Positions 45,737 to 55,776 are shown, counted from the stretch's first letter. The stretch: DNA of 64,000 nt from Ovis canadensis (GCF_042477335.2 NC_091262.1:42815001-42879000); one strand, 5' to 3'. The notes: generated by a model not told the origin, from the sequence alone. Program-made: numbers and translations.

Positions 45737-46794
45737 TTACTCAACTTCCCTGCAAACATAGGACTTCTCCCCTGTGTGTGTCGTCTGGTGTCTGATGAGA
45801 TATGACTTCTGACTGAAGCCTCGCTCACACTCCCTGCAAACAAAGGGCTTCTCCCCTGTGTGTGTCTTCTGGTGCTTGATGTGACTGAAGCCTCGCTCAC
45901 ACTCCCTGCAAACAAAGGGCTTCTCCCCTGTGTGTGTCCTCTGGTGCTTGATGTGACTGAAGCCTCGCTCACACTCCCTGCAAACAAAGGGCTTCTCCCC
46001 TGTGTGTGTCCTCTGGTGCTTGATGTGACTGAAGCCTCGCTCACACTCCCTGCAAACAAAGGGCTTCTCCCCTGTGTGTGTCCTCTGGTGCTTGATGTGA
46101 CTGAAGCCTCGCTCACACTCCCTGCAAACAAAGGGCTTCTCCCCTGTGTGTGTCCTCTGGTGCTTAATGTGACTAAAGCCTCGCTCACACTCCCTGCAAA
46201 CAAAGGGCTTCTCCCCTGTGTGTGTCCTCTGGTGTCTGATGAGAATTGACTTCTCACTGAAGCTTTGCCCACATTCCCTGCAAACATAGGGCTTTTCCCC
46301 ATTGTGTATCCTCTGGTGTGTGATGAGACTTGACCTATCCTTGGAGCCTTGCCCACACTCTCCATGCTTAACTCTTATAATTCTTAAAGACACCTGCCCC
46401 CATACATAATTTGCCTGTGCCCTCTGTATTCAGTTTCTGGCCTGTGCTGGGCTCCTCCATCATTTTCTCGCTTACCCAGGAATCCCCCATTTGTCCTTTG
46501 GGTGAGTAGGAAGAGGCCCTTGAAACCCTCCTCAGCCTTATGCTTTTCAGCAAAGGTTGGGGCCTTTCCCTGACCTCTCCATCCTCAGGTTTGTCACTCT
46601 AGCTGTGTGGATCACAATATTGCTGCTCATGATTTTGATTGCCTGGGCAGGAATCCTTTGTTTGGAGACGGTCTCTTGCAGATGTCCTCAGGAGGATCTG
46701 AGAGGGGTGATTGCGTTCGACATGTTGCCTGAGGAATTTCTGACTGGAGAAAGGGAGCAGGAGGCACATGGGTGGATTTTGGGCTTTGGTTCTG
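45737..46794 (-). pseudogene. PRDM9-like terminal zinc-finger exon
   Basis: The exon opens after a CTTTCAG acceptor with [13 protein letters not shown], the conserved post-SET Cys-rich segment. One nucleotide is then missing, and in the next frame [14 protein letters not shown] follows. A TAG (46601-46599) precedes SYSPKGQMGDSWVSEK and TGQKLN. A further frame change near 46390 leads into the finger array (46386-45737): atypical first finger (VKHGECGQG...HQRIH), one full finger, five shortened fingers, one full finger, and the terminus YVCREVE with TAA at 45739-45737, as in the family. The array itself is one continuous open frame of about 218 codons. The linkers HTGEKP and the CREC pairs are kept. 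Confidence 0.92.
45845..46204 (-). repeat. Five tandem 72-bp shortened C2H2 fingers
   Basis: The plus-strand unit begins GGGCTTCTCCCCTG at 45845, 45917, 45989, 46061 and 46133: exactly 72 bp each, against 84 bp for the flanking full fingers (45761-45844 and 46205-46288). Each unit encodes [14 protein letters not shown][RK]TH, so only 8 residues separate the second Cys from the first His instead of 12. The missing 12 bp correspond to part of the recognition helix (compare [12 protein letters not shown] in the last full finger). The units differ at only a few positions. Confidence 0.93.
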
Positions 46795-47480
46795 CTGAAA
46801 GAGGAAGCTTTTGGTCAGGTAGCTGCTAAGGCCTGCCCCAGATGTCCAAGGAGCGGTGGCTACATGGGCGCAGGAGGGTCTAGAGGAGCTATCCCACGTT
46901 AAAGGTCAGGAAGGGAGGCGGTGAGGAGATAACCCTCGTCCAAGGTAAGGAGCAGTGGCTGTGCTTTGCTGGAGCAGCCATGAAGAGATAACCCCACACC
47001 CAAGGTAAGAGAAACCCAAGTAAGATGGTAGGTGTTGCAAGAGGGCATCAGAGGGCAGACACACTGAAACCATAATTACAGAAAACTAGTCAATCTAATC
47101 ACACTAGGACCACAGCCTTGTCTAACTCAATGAAACTAAGCCATGCCAATGGGGCAACCCAAGATGGGCGGGTCATGGTGGAGAGGTCTGACAAAATGTG
47201 GTCCACTGGAGAAGGGAATGGCAAACCACTTCAGGATTCTTGCCTTGAGAACCCCATGAAGAGTATGAAAAGGCAAAATGATAGGATACTGAAAGAGGAA
47301 CTCCCCAGGTCAGTAGGTGCCCAATATGCTACTGGAGATTAGTGGAGAAATAACTCCAGAAAGAATGAAGGGATGGAGCCAAAGCAAAAACAATACCCAG
47401 CTGTGGATGTGACTGGTGATAGAAGCAAGGTCTGATGCTGTAAAGAGCAATATTGCATAGGAACCTGGAATGTCAGGTCC

Positions 47481-48059
47481 ATGAATCAAGGCAAATTGGA
47501 AGTGGTCAAACAGGAGATGGCAAGAGTGAACGTCAACATTCTAGGAATCGGCGAACTAAAATGGACTGGAATGGGTGAATTTAACTCAGATGACCATTAT
47601 ATCTACTACTGCGGGCAGGAATCCCTTAGAAGAAATGGAGTAGCCATCATGGTCAACAAAAGAGTCCAAAATGCAGTACTTGGATGCAATCTCAAAAACG
47701 ACAGAATGATCTCTGTTCATTTCCAAGGCACACCATTCAATATCACGGTAATCCAAGCCTATTCCCCAACCCGTAATGCTGAAGAAGCTGAAGTTGAACG
47801 GTTCAATGAAGACCTACAAGACGTTTTAGAACTAACACCCAAAAAAGATGTCCTTTTCATTCTAGGGGACTGGAATGCAAAAGTAGGAAGTCAAGAAACA
47901 CCTGGAGTAACAGGCAAATTTGGCCTTGGAATGCGGAATGAAGCAGGGCAAAGACTAATAGAGTTTTGCCAAGAAAATGCCCTGGTCATAGTAAACACCC
48001 TCTTCCAACAACACAAGAAAAGACTCTACACATGGACATCACCAGATGGTCAACACTGA
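47481..48059 (+). pseudogene. BovB endonuclease domain, 192-residue open frame
   Basis: The same translated frame, residue for residue, as 28569-29147, including the premature TGA after SPDGQH. Motifs: GELKWTG, YYCGQESLRRNGVA and GDWNAKVGSQE. After the stop the homology continues in the same frame (NQIDYILC) to the CGSDHE-type catalytic His region near 48147. Confidence 0.85.
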
Positions 48060-48782
48060 AATCAGATTGATTATATTCTTTGCAGCCAAAGATGGAGAAG
48101 CTCTATACAGTCAGCAAAAACAAGACCAGGAGCTGACTGTGGCTCAGATCATGAACTTCTTATTACCAAATTCAGACTTAAATTGAAGAAAGTAAGAAAA
48201 AGTACTAGACCATTCAGGTATGACCTAAATCAAATCCCTTATGAGTATACAGTGGTAGTGAGAAATAGATTTATGGGCCTAGATCTGATAGATAGAATGC
48301 CTGACAAACTATGGAATGAGGTTCGTGGCATTGTACAGGAGACAGGGATCAAGACCACCCCCATGGAAAAGAAATGCAAAAAAGCAAAATGGCTGTCTGA
48401 GGAGGCCTTACAAATAGCTGTGAAAAGAAGAGAGGTGAAAAACAAATGAGAAAAGGAAAGATTTAAGCATCTGAATGCAGAGTTCCAGAGAATAGCAAGA
48501 AGAGATAAGAAAGCCTTCAGTGATCAATGCAAAGAAATAGAGGAAAAGAACAGAATGGGAAAGATGAGATCTCATCAAGAAAATTAGAGAGACCAAGGGA
48601 ACATTTCATGCAAAGATGGGCTCGATAAAGGACAAAAATGGTCTGGACCTAACAGAAGCAGAAGATATTAAGAGGTGGCAAGAATACACAGAAGAACTGT
48701 ACAAAAAAGATCTTTATGACCCAGATAATCATGATCGTGTGATCACTCATCTAGAGCCAGACATCCTGGAATGTGAAGGCAA

Positions 48783-49892
48783 GTGGCCCTTAGAAAGCAT
48801 CACTACAAACAAGCTAGTGGAGGTGATGGAATTCCAGTTGAGCTATTTCAAATCCTGAAAGATAATGCTGTGAAAGTGCTGCACTCAATATGCCAGCATA
48901 TGTGGAAAACTCAGCAGTGGCCACAAGACTGGAAAAGGTCAGTTTTCTTTCCAATCCCAAAGAAAGGCAATGCCAAAGAATGCTCAAACTACCACACAAT
49001 TGCACTCATCTCACATGCTAGTAAAATAATGCTCAAAATTCTCAAAGCCAGGCTTCAGCAATACATGAACCGTGAACTTCCAGATGTTCAATCTGGTTTT
49101 AGAAAAGTCAGAGGAACCAGAGATCAAATAGCCAACATCTGCTGGATCATCGAAAAAGCAAGAGAGTTCCAGAAAAACATCTATTTCTGCTTTATTGACT
49201 ATGCCAAAGCCTTTGACTGTGTGGATCACAATAAACTGTGGAAAATTCTGAAAGAGATGGGAATACCAGACCACCTGACCTGCCTCTTGAGAAATCTGTA
49301 TGCAGGTCAGGAAGCAACAGTTAGAACTGGACATGGACCAACAGACTGGTTCCAAATAGGAAAAGGAGTATATCAAGGCTATATATTGTCACCTTGCTTG
49401 TTTAACTTCTATGCAGAGTACATCATGAGAAACGCTGGACTGGAAGAAACACAAGCTGGAATCAAGATTGCCGGGAGAAATATCAATAACAGATATGCAG
49501 ATGACACCACCCTTATTGCAGAAAGTGAAGAGGAACTAAAAAGCCTCTTGATGAAAGTGAAAGAGAAGAGTGAAAAAGTTGGCTTAAAGCTCAACATTCG
49601 GAAAACTAAGATATGGCATCCGGTCCATCACTTCATGGGAAATAGATGGGCAAACAGTGGAAACAGTGTCAGACTTTATTTTTGGGGCTCCAAAATCACT
49701 GCAGATGGTGACTGCAACCATGAAATTAAAAGACACTTATTCCTTGGAAGAAAAGTTATGACCAACCTAGATTGTATATTCAAAAGCAGAGACATTGCTT
49801 TGCTGACTAAGGTCCATCTAGTCAAGGCTATGGTTTTTCCAGTGGTCATGTATGGATGTGAGAGTTGGACTGTGAAGAAGGCTGAGCACTGA
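48783..49892 (+). pseudogene. BovB reverse transcriptase, 369-residue open frame
   Basis: The longest LINE frame in the window. RT motifs in order: ASGGDGIPVELF (fingers), KGNAKECSNY, motif A FCFIDYAKAFDCVDH near 49190 with the catalytic Asp, motif B as GVYQGYILSPCLFN near 49365 (family usually GVRQGCILSP), and motif C NNRYADDTT near 49490, where one residue before RYADD is missing compared with the other copies. After that come the connection segment and CESWTVKKAEH. It lacks the family C-terminus because of a stop at 49890-49892. Probably not functional. Confidence 0.85.
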
Positions 49893-50256
49893 AGAATTGA
49901 TGCTTTTGAACTGTGGTGTTGGAGAAGACTCGAGAGTCCCTTGGACTGCAAGGAGATCAGCCCTTGGATTTCTTTGGAGGAAATGATGCTGAAGCTGATA
50001 CTCCAGTACTTTAGCCCCCTGATGCAAAGAGTTGACTCATTGGAAAAGACTCTGATGCTGGGAGGGATTGGGGGCAGGAGGAGAAGGGGACGACAGAGGA
50101 TGAGATCTCTGGATGGCATCACTGATGGACGTGAGTCTGAGTGAACTCTGGGAGTTGGTGATGGACAGGGCGGCCTGGAGTGCTGCGATTCATGGGGTCA
50201 CAAAGAGTTGGACATGACTGAGCGACTGAACTGAACTGAACTGAAGGCCTGCCCCA

Positions 50257-50980
50257 CTAATCATCTTAGTGCTGACAGTGCAAGATCTGTCTCCCACCAA
50301 GTGTGCCTTTACAGTCCACTTTTCCATTCCATTCTTATTCTCTGCATCTTCTACAGAAATCCAGGAAGCCTGTGTCAAGGACCTTTTCTTCATATTCCCC
50401 AGACTAGGGACCTTCCAGTAGCATCAGAAGCAGTGTTTCTCCTGATAGAGGTGGATCTGCAGGGACCTTTCCCTACGTATAAGTATCTGAAAATTCATGT
50501 CACAGTGGTCACAGGTATTTTATCCTCCTGAGAGATAAGACTCTTGATGACTTAGGTGGAATCATCCTGAGTGGCTCCCTGTGAGGGGAAAAGGTCTATT
50601 AAGTTAGGGGTGCCTGTCCTGGAGCTCTCTGAATATGGGAGGCAGTACAGGGGGTGATGTTCTAGCATGTGCAAGTAAAGCTGAATTTGAGGGTCCTCAT
50701 TGAAATAGCAGCCTTTGTGTCTGGGTCTCTACACGAAGTGGGATTCAGACTGGATGAGACCGAGTGGCCCAGGTCCCATGGACTAGAGGTCTCGGGTTCC
50801 TGTTGCCCCCATTAGTTCATGAATTGCTTTTCTCTCAGTTTTCCATAAATCATAAAAGATGTGTTTTTTCTCAAGCCTCACAAGTATTCATATCTCATTT
50901 ATTTCATTCAGTCTAGTCCATTTAAAATGTACTAGGAAATCCTGTTTAAAAATACATCTCCACCCAGACTCTCCACATCC
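50257..50980. other. PRDM9-like last intron, no exon seen
   Basis: Unique-looking intronic sequence. An open minus-strand frame at 50393-50190 does not match the PRDM9 family. Confidence 0.5.
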
Positions 50981-51236
50981 TGCTGCTGCTGCTACTAAGT
51001 CGCTTCAGTTGTGTCCAACTCTGTGCGACCCCGTAGATGGCAGCCCACAAGGCTCCCCCATCCCTGGGATTCTCCAGGCAAGAACACTGGAGTGGTTTGC
51101 CATTTCCTTCTCCAATGAGTGAAAGTGAAGACTCTCAGTCGTGTCCGACTCTCAGCGACCCCATGGACTGCAGCCTACCAGGCTCCTCCGTCCATGGGAT
51201 TTTCCAGGCAAGAGTACTGGAGTGGGGTGCCATTCT
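50981..51236 (-). mobile_element. BOV-A2 SINE
   Basis: A complete minus-strand two-monomer BOV-A2 from TGCTGCTGCTGCTACTAAG to the GGGGTGCCATTC end. Confidence 0.9.
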
Positions 51237-52050
51237 TCACACCCTGACTCCCATGCGTCTTTAGTCAGCCCACTGTCCCCTCTCATCTGGTAATGAACTG
51301 ACCTCTGAAGGGATTCCCCACTGCTGTCCCTTCCCCAAAATGAACCAAAGCATCCTCTTAGAACAGAGAACATGCCACTTGCAGCTGAAAGCTGCACTGT
51401 TGTTCCGTCACCCTGGAAGATTCCAGGTGCCTGCAAATAGACATGGGCCCTGAGGCTTCCATGTTCCATCCATCCTCCTTCATCTCCCTCTGTACTTCCT
51501 CCTACAACCACTGGCATGGCCTCTTTTCTCGATCCTGGGGCTATGGCACTGGCTGATCCCCTGCCTTGAATCCTTTCCCACAGGTATTACCTCTGGAGAG
51601 ACCCTGCCCCACCATCCTCTGCCACACCCCACCCGCTGCTCACACTGATCCGAGGCCCTTTTCCTGGACTGATTTTTCTCATAGCAACCAGCAGCCTGTC
51701 TGGTATTAATTATGTTGCCCGAGAAGGTGGTTCTATCTATTTCAGGGCATGGAGCCCAGTCTGGCACAGAGTATGAACTCACGTGACAATGAACTGAAAC
51801 AGTGACTGAATGCAAATCATTGCACACCTGTCACTTAGAAATGTGGAGGAAATGAGGAAGAAACAGCTAAAGATGAGAGAGCTGGTAGGTGCTAGAAAAT
51901 TTGCTTTTTGCCTCTAAGCCTTTCAGCAGAATGTGATGTCATGTATTTTTTGCATGAAATATTAAAAATGAGAACAAAAAGTTTTAATATAATTTTTTCC
52001 TAAAAGTCATATGAAATGAATCAATTTCTGAGGCATTTTGAGACTTGACT
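51237..52050. other. PRDM9-like last intron, no exon seen
   Basis: Unique-looking intronic sequence with an AT-rich stretch at about 51940-52010. No exon is recognised. Confidence 0.5.
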
Positions 52051-52318
52051 GACTTTACACTGGATTGCACTCTGCTTCAGAGCCAGACCAGGGAAGCTCC
52101 CTAGGATGGGGTGAGGTGACTTTACACTGGATTGTACTCTGCTTCAGAGCCAGACCAGGGAAGCTCCCTAGGATGGGGTGGGGTGACTTTACACTGGATT
52201 GTACTCTGCTTCAGAGCCAGACCAGGGAAGCTTCCTAGGATGGGGCAGGGTGACTTTACACTGGATTGCACTCTGCTTCAGAGTCAGACCAGGGAGCTCC
52301 CTAGGATGGGGTGGGGTG
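52051..52318. repeat. 67-bp minisatellite, four copies
   Basis: Four head-to-tail units start with GACTTTACACTGGATTG at 52051, 52118, 52185 and 52252. Each contains CTGCTTCAGAGCCAGACCAG and CCTAGGATGGGG. Units are about 95% alike by eye. The array ends 19 bp from the donor-side edge of the SET exon at 52338. Confidence 0.94.
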
Positions 52319-52337
52319 CTTGAAGAGTAGCGCTCAC

Positions 52338-52528
52338 CTCTGCTGGCCGTGAGCTCACTCTTCCACCTGCTGCCACACTTGATGCTGAGCTCTTGGCTGT
52401 ACGTGTCCCTGTACCAGACCAGCAGCTCACAGCCTGGCCTGACCACCCGACAGGTTCAGTAGAAGATCTGCCTGTGAGTCAGGAAGGCTACCAGGTTCTG
52501 CTCCTTGTCCTGGGCACCGTTCACATAC
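52338..52528 (-). pseudogene. PRDM9-like exon: C-terminal PR/SET domain
   Basis: 191 nt, acceptor CAACTCCAG and donor GTGAGC. It reads YVNGAQDKEQNLVAFLTHRQ then IFY, stop, [19 protein letters not shown] and [15 protein letters not shown]. This is the part of the PR/SET domain with the NLVAF...QIFY core and the GCELLVWY segment. The stop is TGA at 52458-52456 where the family has Arg (a CGA to TGA change would explain it). Confidence 0.92.
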
Positions 52529-53452
52529 CTGGAGTTGAGGCCAGGAAAGAGAAACCACAAGTGATGAGTCTCCTCCAGCTGTCAGACCTGATCCCAGCGC
52601 CTGGCCTTCAGTCTCTGAGGCTGCCACACCCCCCGCCACCCCTCCTGGGGACTTTCTGTTCACACTTTTGGCCACACCATGTGAATTCTTATCTCCAGAT
52701 CCTATTTCCGGTCCTATTCCTGGCTGGAACAGTTTTCTCTCCTTACCTAATTAGCCATTTTCCAGAGCCCAGTTCCACATTTGTCTTCACCTGGACTGAC
52801 CATAAGACTGGTGACCTCTAGCTCCTCTAAACTCAAAGTTCTCTTTCATTCCACAGAACTTGGTACTTCTAGGCTAGCATACACTCCTTAGCACTCACCC
52901 CAGCCTCCCTTCTTTTCTGAGGCCTTTCTCCAGTCTCCCCACATGTATATAGGGTCCCATTCGCTTGCCGACCCCTTCCTGTGGAAACTTGGAGCGTGCT
53001 GTGACTTAGCTTGAGACACAGAACAGTAATATATACTTTCTGCCTCCCCTGATGAAAGGCCCTCAGAGAAAGGTCCTGACCCCCATTCCTTCCCAGGCCT
53101 CAGGGCCCACTTCTCACTAGAGCTTAGCCTGGGGAGGTTGCTGCCCTCATGGGCTCAAGGTCCCTCATGCTAGGTTATCCTGACACTGTACAGTTCTTCA
53201 AAAGTAGAAAAATTAAGGTTACATATTCCTAAAATCAATTGGTTAATTTCTATCTGAAGTATGTCCTCCAAAAGAACATGGGTTGTGTGATCTGCTTCAG
53301 TAATGAACTCTACTGTCTTGGAACACAGAAAGTGGTTGGTAAGGGTCAGTTAGGTGAGTTTAAAGTGTCCCTGGTGAATCTAGACTCCTCAAGTTGTTTT
53401 CAAGTACCCCAGTTTTGTTGAGCATAGAGACTTACATTTTGAGGGCATATGA

Positions 53453-53578
53453 AATGGCAACCCACTCCAGTATTCTTGACTGGAGAATCCCATGGATGGA
53501 GGAGCCTGGTGGGCTACAGTCCACAGGGTCGCAAGGAGTCGGACATGACTGAGTGACTTCACTTTCTTTCACTTTCAC
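53453..53578 (+). mobile_element. Bov-A SINE monomer
   Basis: Plus-strand Bov-A (AAATGGCAACCCACTCCAG to TGACTTCACTTTC) in an intron of the PRDM9-like gene. The rest of 52529-53739 is intron without recognised exons. Confidence 0.85.
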
Positions 53579-53739
53579 TACATTTTTATTTCTTTGATTC
53601 TATTGTTTTTTAAAGGAAAGAACATAGTATGGTGGAAAAAGAGGAAAGATGTGAAAGCTATTGAAGGAGGCTAGTTGAGAAGGAAAAGGGTGTGGGCTTG
53701 GAGGAGCGACCTTTATACCTGCAGGCTCACTGCACTCAC

Positions 53740-53808
53740 CTCAATCCAGTTGGCCCAAGACCTCTTCTTTCCATCCACATACTCATAGCAGTTTCTCCCT
53801 TTGGTGAT
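53740..53808 (-). pseudogene. PRDM9-like exon: middle PR/SET domain
   Basis: 69 nt, acceptor GTGACACTCAG and donor GTGAGTGC, reading [20 protein letters not shown] then WIE. The family has 68 nt here with a phase that joins to G-TAT of the next exon; the extra T in TGGATTGAG shifts the frame across the splice. Confidence 0.9.
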
Positions 53809-54208
53809 CTGAGTGTCAGAAAAAGGGTTTAAAACTTCTCTCTTTTGGTGGGAGGTAACAGAAGAATTATTTCCCTCTGCTATCATCAGTGCTCTTTAGC
53901 CTCCATGAATTAGTTGTCAGTTGTGACCATGTGGTAAGCTCCTGAATCATCACCTCCATGTCTGAGTCTGTTGGTGCACTCAGGGCAAGGACTCTACACG
54001 GGAAAAGCCACTTCTGTGTGCCTGTACCACTGTGCTCCCACCTCTCCTCTCATCTTTAGATAGAAGTCCCGTGTTCATGCACAGTTTACACAGTACACAG
54101 GGCTGGCCATATTATCCTCATCCATGTCCTCACATGTAGACATGAGGTCCCCCGCCACATGCACCAGTGATTGGAGGTCAGAGGAGAGGGGATAAGGGGT
54201 GTTCTCAC
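53809..54208. other. PRDM9-like intron
   Basis: Intronic sequence between two PR/SET exons; nothing else is recognised. Confidence 0.6.
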
Positions 54209-54476
54209 CAGCCAGGAGTATCCACTCTTGGCAGCCTCTTCATCGTCTGTGATCTGGCCCACGTAGGAGCCAAAGTGCAGGCCTAGCAGCAGATCAGACA
54301 CCTTGTTCCACACTCCAAGCCCAGCCTCAGGGATGCCTGATGGTCTGATACTTGACCCAGGGGACAGACTGAGGGCTGAGTGATTGGCATGCCCTTTCTC
54401 CACTGCACAGTCCTTTACAAGGGTCGGGAGCCCGTGACAGCACAGCTGTCAATGAAGTTCTCGCACTTCTCACAAT
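54209..54476 (-). pseudogene. PRDM9-like exon: pre-SET knuckle and start of PR/SET
   Basis: 268 nt, acceptor TCACCTCCAG and donor GTGAGAAC. It reads [18 protein letters not shown], then a 1-nt loss near 54418, then [40 protein letters not shown] and [15 protein letters not shown]. The Cys pair is that of the pre-SET zinc knuckle and the rest is the N-terminal PR/SET fold. Confidence 0.92.
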
Positions 54477-54693
54477 CTGGAGGTGAGAGCAACGGAGATG
54501 AGGGGAGGTATAGTGATGTTGCTGGTCATAAAGAACTTCAGAATGAAATGGGGCGCTCATGGCATTTGGCCTTGATCCTGTACCTCAAGTCATAAGAGGA
54601 AAGGGATGATTGGGGGACCAAATGGTGAGGTTATTTTATTGTGCCAAGGCCTCATAACCCCTTCTCCGTGAATGGGCCCATGGGGTCACTCAC

Positions 54694-54783
54694 AGAGGTA
54701 GTCATCCTGGGGCTCACTTGGTACACATGCCTCACTTTCTCGTAGGCTGTATATCTTCACTTCAGTCTCCTTTCTTCTGAGTT
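54694..54783 (-). pseudogene. PRDM9-like exon before the PR/SET domain
   Basis: About 90 nt, donor GTGAGTGA; the acceptor is taken as CCAACTCAG. It reads ELRRKETEVKIYSLRESEA and SEPQDDYL, the conserved linker exon that ends one base into the Tyr codon completed by the next exon. Open in frame; the acceptor position is approximate. Confidence 0.85.
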
Positions 54784-54934
54784 CTGAGTTGGAGAAGAGA
54801 AGCTGGTGGGGTCTGGAGAGTTAGATCCTGTTTGATCAGAAACTGTGGTATCGCCCACCTGCTCATTTGTATACTTTGTTAATAATTTTTTTACATTTAT
54901 TTTAAAAATTTTTATGTGTATATTTTTATTCATT

Positions 54935-55066
54935 AATATTACATTATTTATTTATTGGCCACACTGCATGGCATATGGGATCTTAGTTCCCTGACTCAGA
55001 ATGGAACCCAGCCTCCTGCAGTGGAAGCACAGAGTCTTAACCACTTAACCACCAGGAAAGTCCCTT
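54935..55066 (-). mobile_element. CHR-type tRNA SINE
   Basis: Minus-strand CHR SINE in an intron: TTTATTGGCCACACTGCATG, GGATCTTAGTTCCCTGAC and TTAACCACCAGGAAAGTCCC. The AT-rich block at 54890-54945 precedes it. Confidence 0.82.
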
Positions 55067-55621
55067 CTCTATACTTTGTTTTTTCTCCCTTTAACTACTG
55101 GTTCAGAGAGACTGAGGCTACACACTGACTAAAGATGCCCAGTTTAATGTTAGCATCCTGTACTTCCTGTTAGTAGGTTTAATTTCCCAACGTTCTTACT
55201 TAGAAAATAGTTCACGGACACATCTACTCAGAAAATATATGTTGAGGGCACGTTACAGATAAGGCATTGTGCAAAGGCCTGGGCATAAACACTAACAAAG
55301 CATGGTTCTGTTATTACAGCTAGATTTATTGAACAACTTCAATGTGTCAATACTTTTATATTTAATTTAATGCTTTCAAACACTTTACAGTGTGTTTGAA
55401 AGCAATAAGAAGATTGCTTATTTTCAGTTTACAGATAAGCAGTCAGAACCTCAGAAAATATGTAAGATTTTCCTTTCCAAAGGCCACAGTGCTAACTTTA
55501 GGTCTCAGATCAGTCCAGCTTAAATCCATACCTACCCAAAGTCTACCCTACATACCTGGGCCATAGTTATTAGCCTTTCTAGAGGAATTAGAGGAAGTGA
55601 AGTACCCAAGTTATTTCCCAC

Positions 55622-55776
55622 TTTTTGTCTAGGGTGCTGTTCAGAGATACTTGGTTCTCTGGGAGGGGGCACTGGTATCTGGGCCTGCTTGGGGCCACGT
55701 GTCTTCAGCAATTTTGATGCTCCTGGCATTTCCTTCAAACTAGATTTGTTACTTACTAGTGCCTTGGACATTCTCT
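55622..55776 (-). pseudogene. PRDM9-like exon after the SSXRD region
   Basis: 155 nt, acceptor CTCTCACACAG. It reads RMSKALVSNKSSLKEM, then PKQAQIPVPP and SISEQHPRQK, matching the PRDM9 segment between the SSXRD motif and the PR/SET domain. The donor (AAAAA, GTGGGA) is weak, which may be another lesion. This is the most 5' exon found in the window. Confidence 0.85.

Larger units (their letters stand above)
46841..50243 (+). mobile_element. BovB copy 7, near full length, 13-bp target duplication
   Basis: Inserted 46 bp from the acceptor of the PRDM9-like zinc-finger exon, in antisense to that gene. Both ends are fixed by AAGGCCTGCCCCA at 46828-46840 and 50244-50256. It has a 5' UTR (46841-47100), an endonuclease frame (47481-48059) and a long RT frame (48783-49892), ending ACTGAACTGAACTG. 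It is the least decayed BovB here, but stops and frameshifts separate the domains. Confidence 0.94.
45737..55776 (-). pseudogene. PRDM9/PRDM7-like gene, decayed (six exons seen)
   Basis: PRDM9 is the meiotic histone H3K4/K36 methyltransferase that places recombination hotspots through a C2H2 finger array; PRDM7 is its paralogue. Six exons follow each other in the family order on the minus strand: 55776-55622, 54783-54694, 54476-54209, 53808-53740, 52528-52338 and 46794-45737. Most have good splice sites. The KRAB and SSXRD exons are not seen; they would lie right of 55776, beyond or inside the class I ERV. Lesions: 1-nt loss near 54418, an extra T near 53743, TGA at 52458-52456, 1-nt loss near 46750, TAG at 46601-46599 and a frameshift near 46390. 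Introns hold SINEs, a BovB (46841-50243) and a 67-bp minisatellite. I cannot tell PRDM9 from PRDM7 by reading; the neighbour URAH favours the PRDM7-type locus. Confidence 0.9.

Noticed and set aside
45860..46249. Repetitive 129-codon plus-strand frame ([21 protein letters not shown] repeats)
   Set aside because: It is the antisense reading of the tandem 72-bp zinc fingers; its repetition comes only from that array.
45691..46365. 224-codon minus-strand frame with [13 protein letters not shown] repeats
   Set aside because: It overlaps the finger array in a different frame and lacks C2H2 residues; a shadow of the true finger frame.
50190..50393. Minus-strand frame tested as a missing PRDM9 exon
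   Set aside because: Its translation does not match any PRDM9 segment, and the exons on either side already join in family order.
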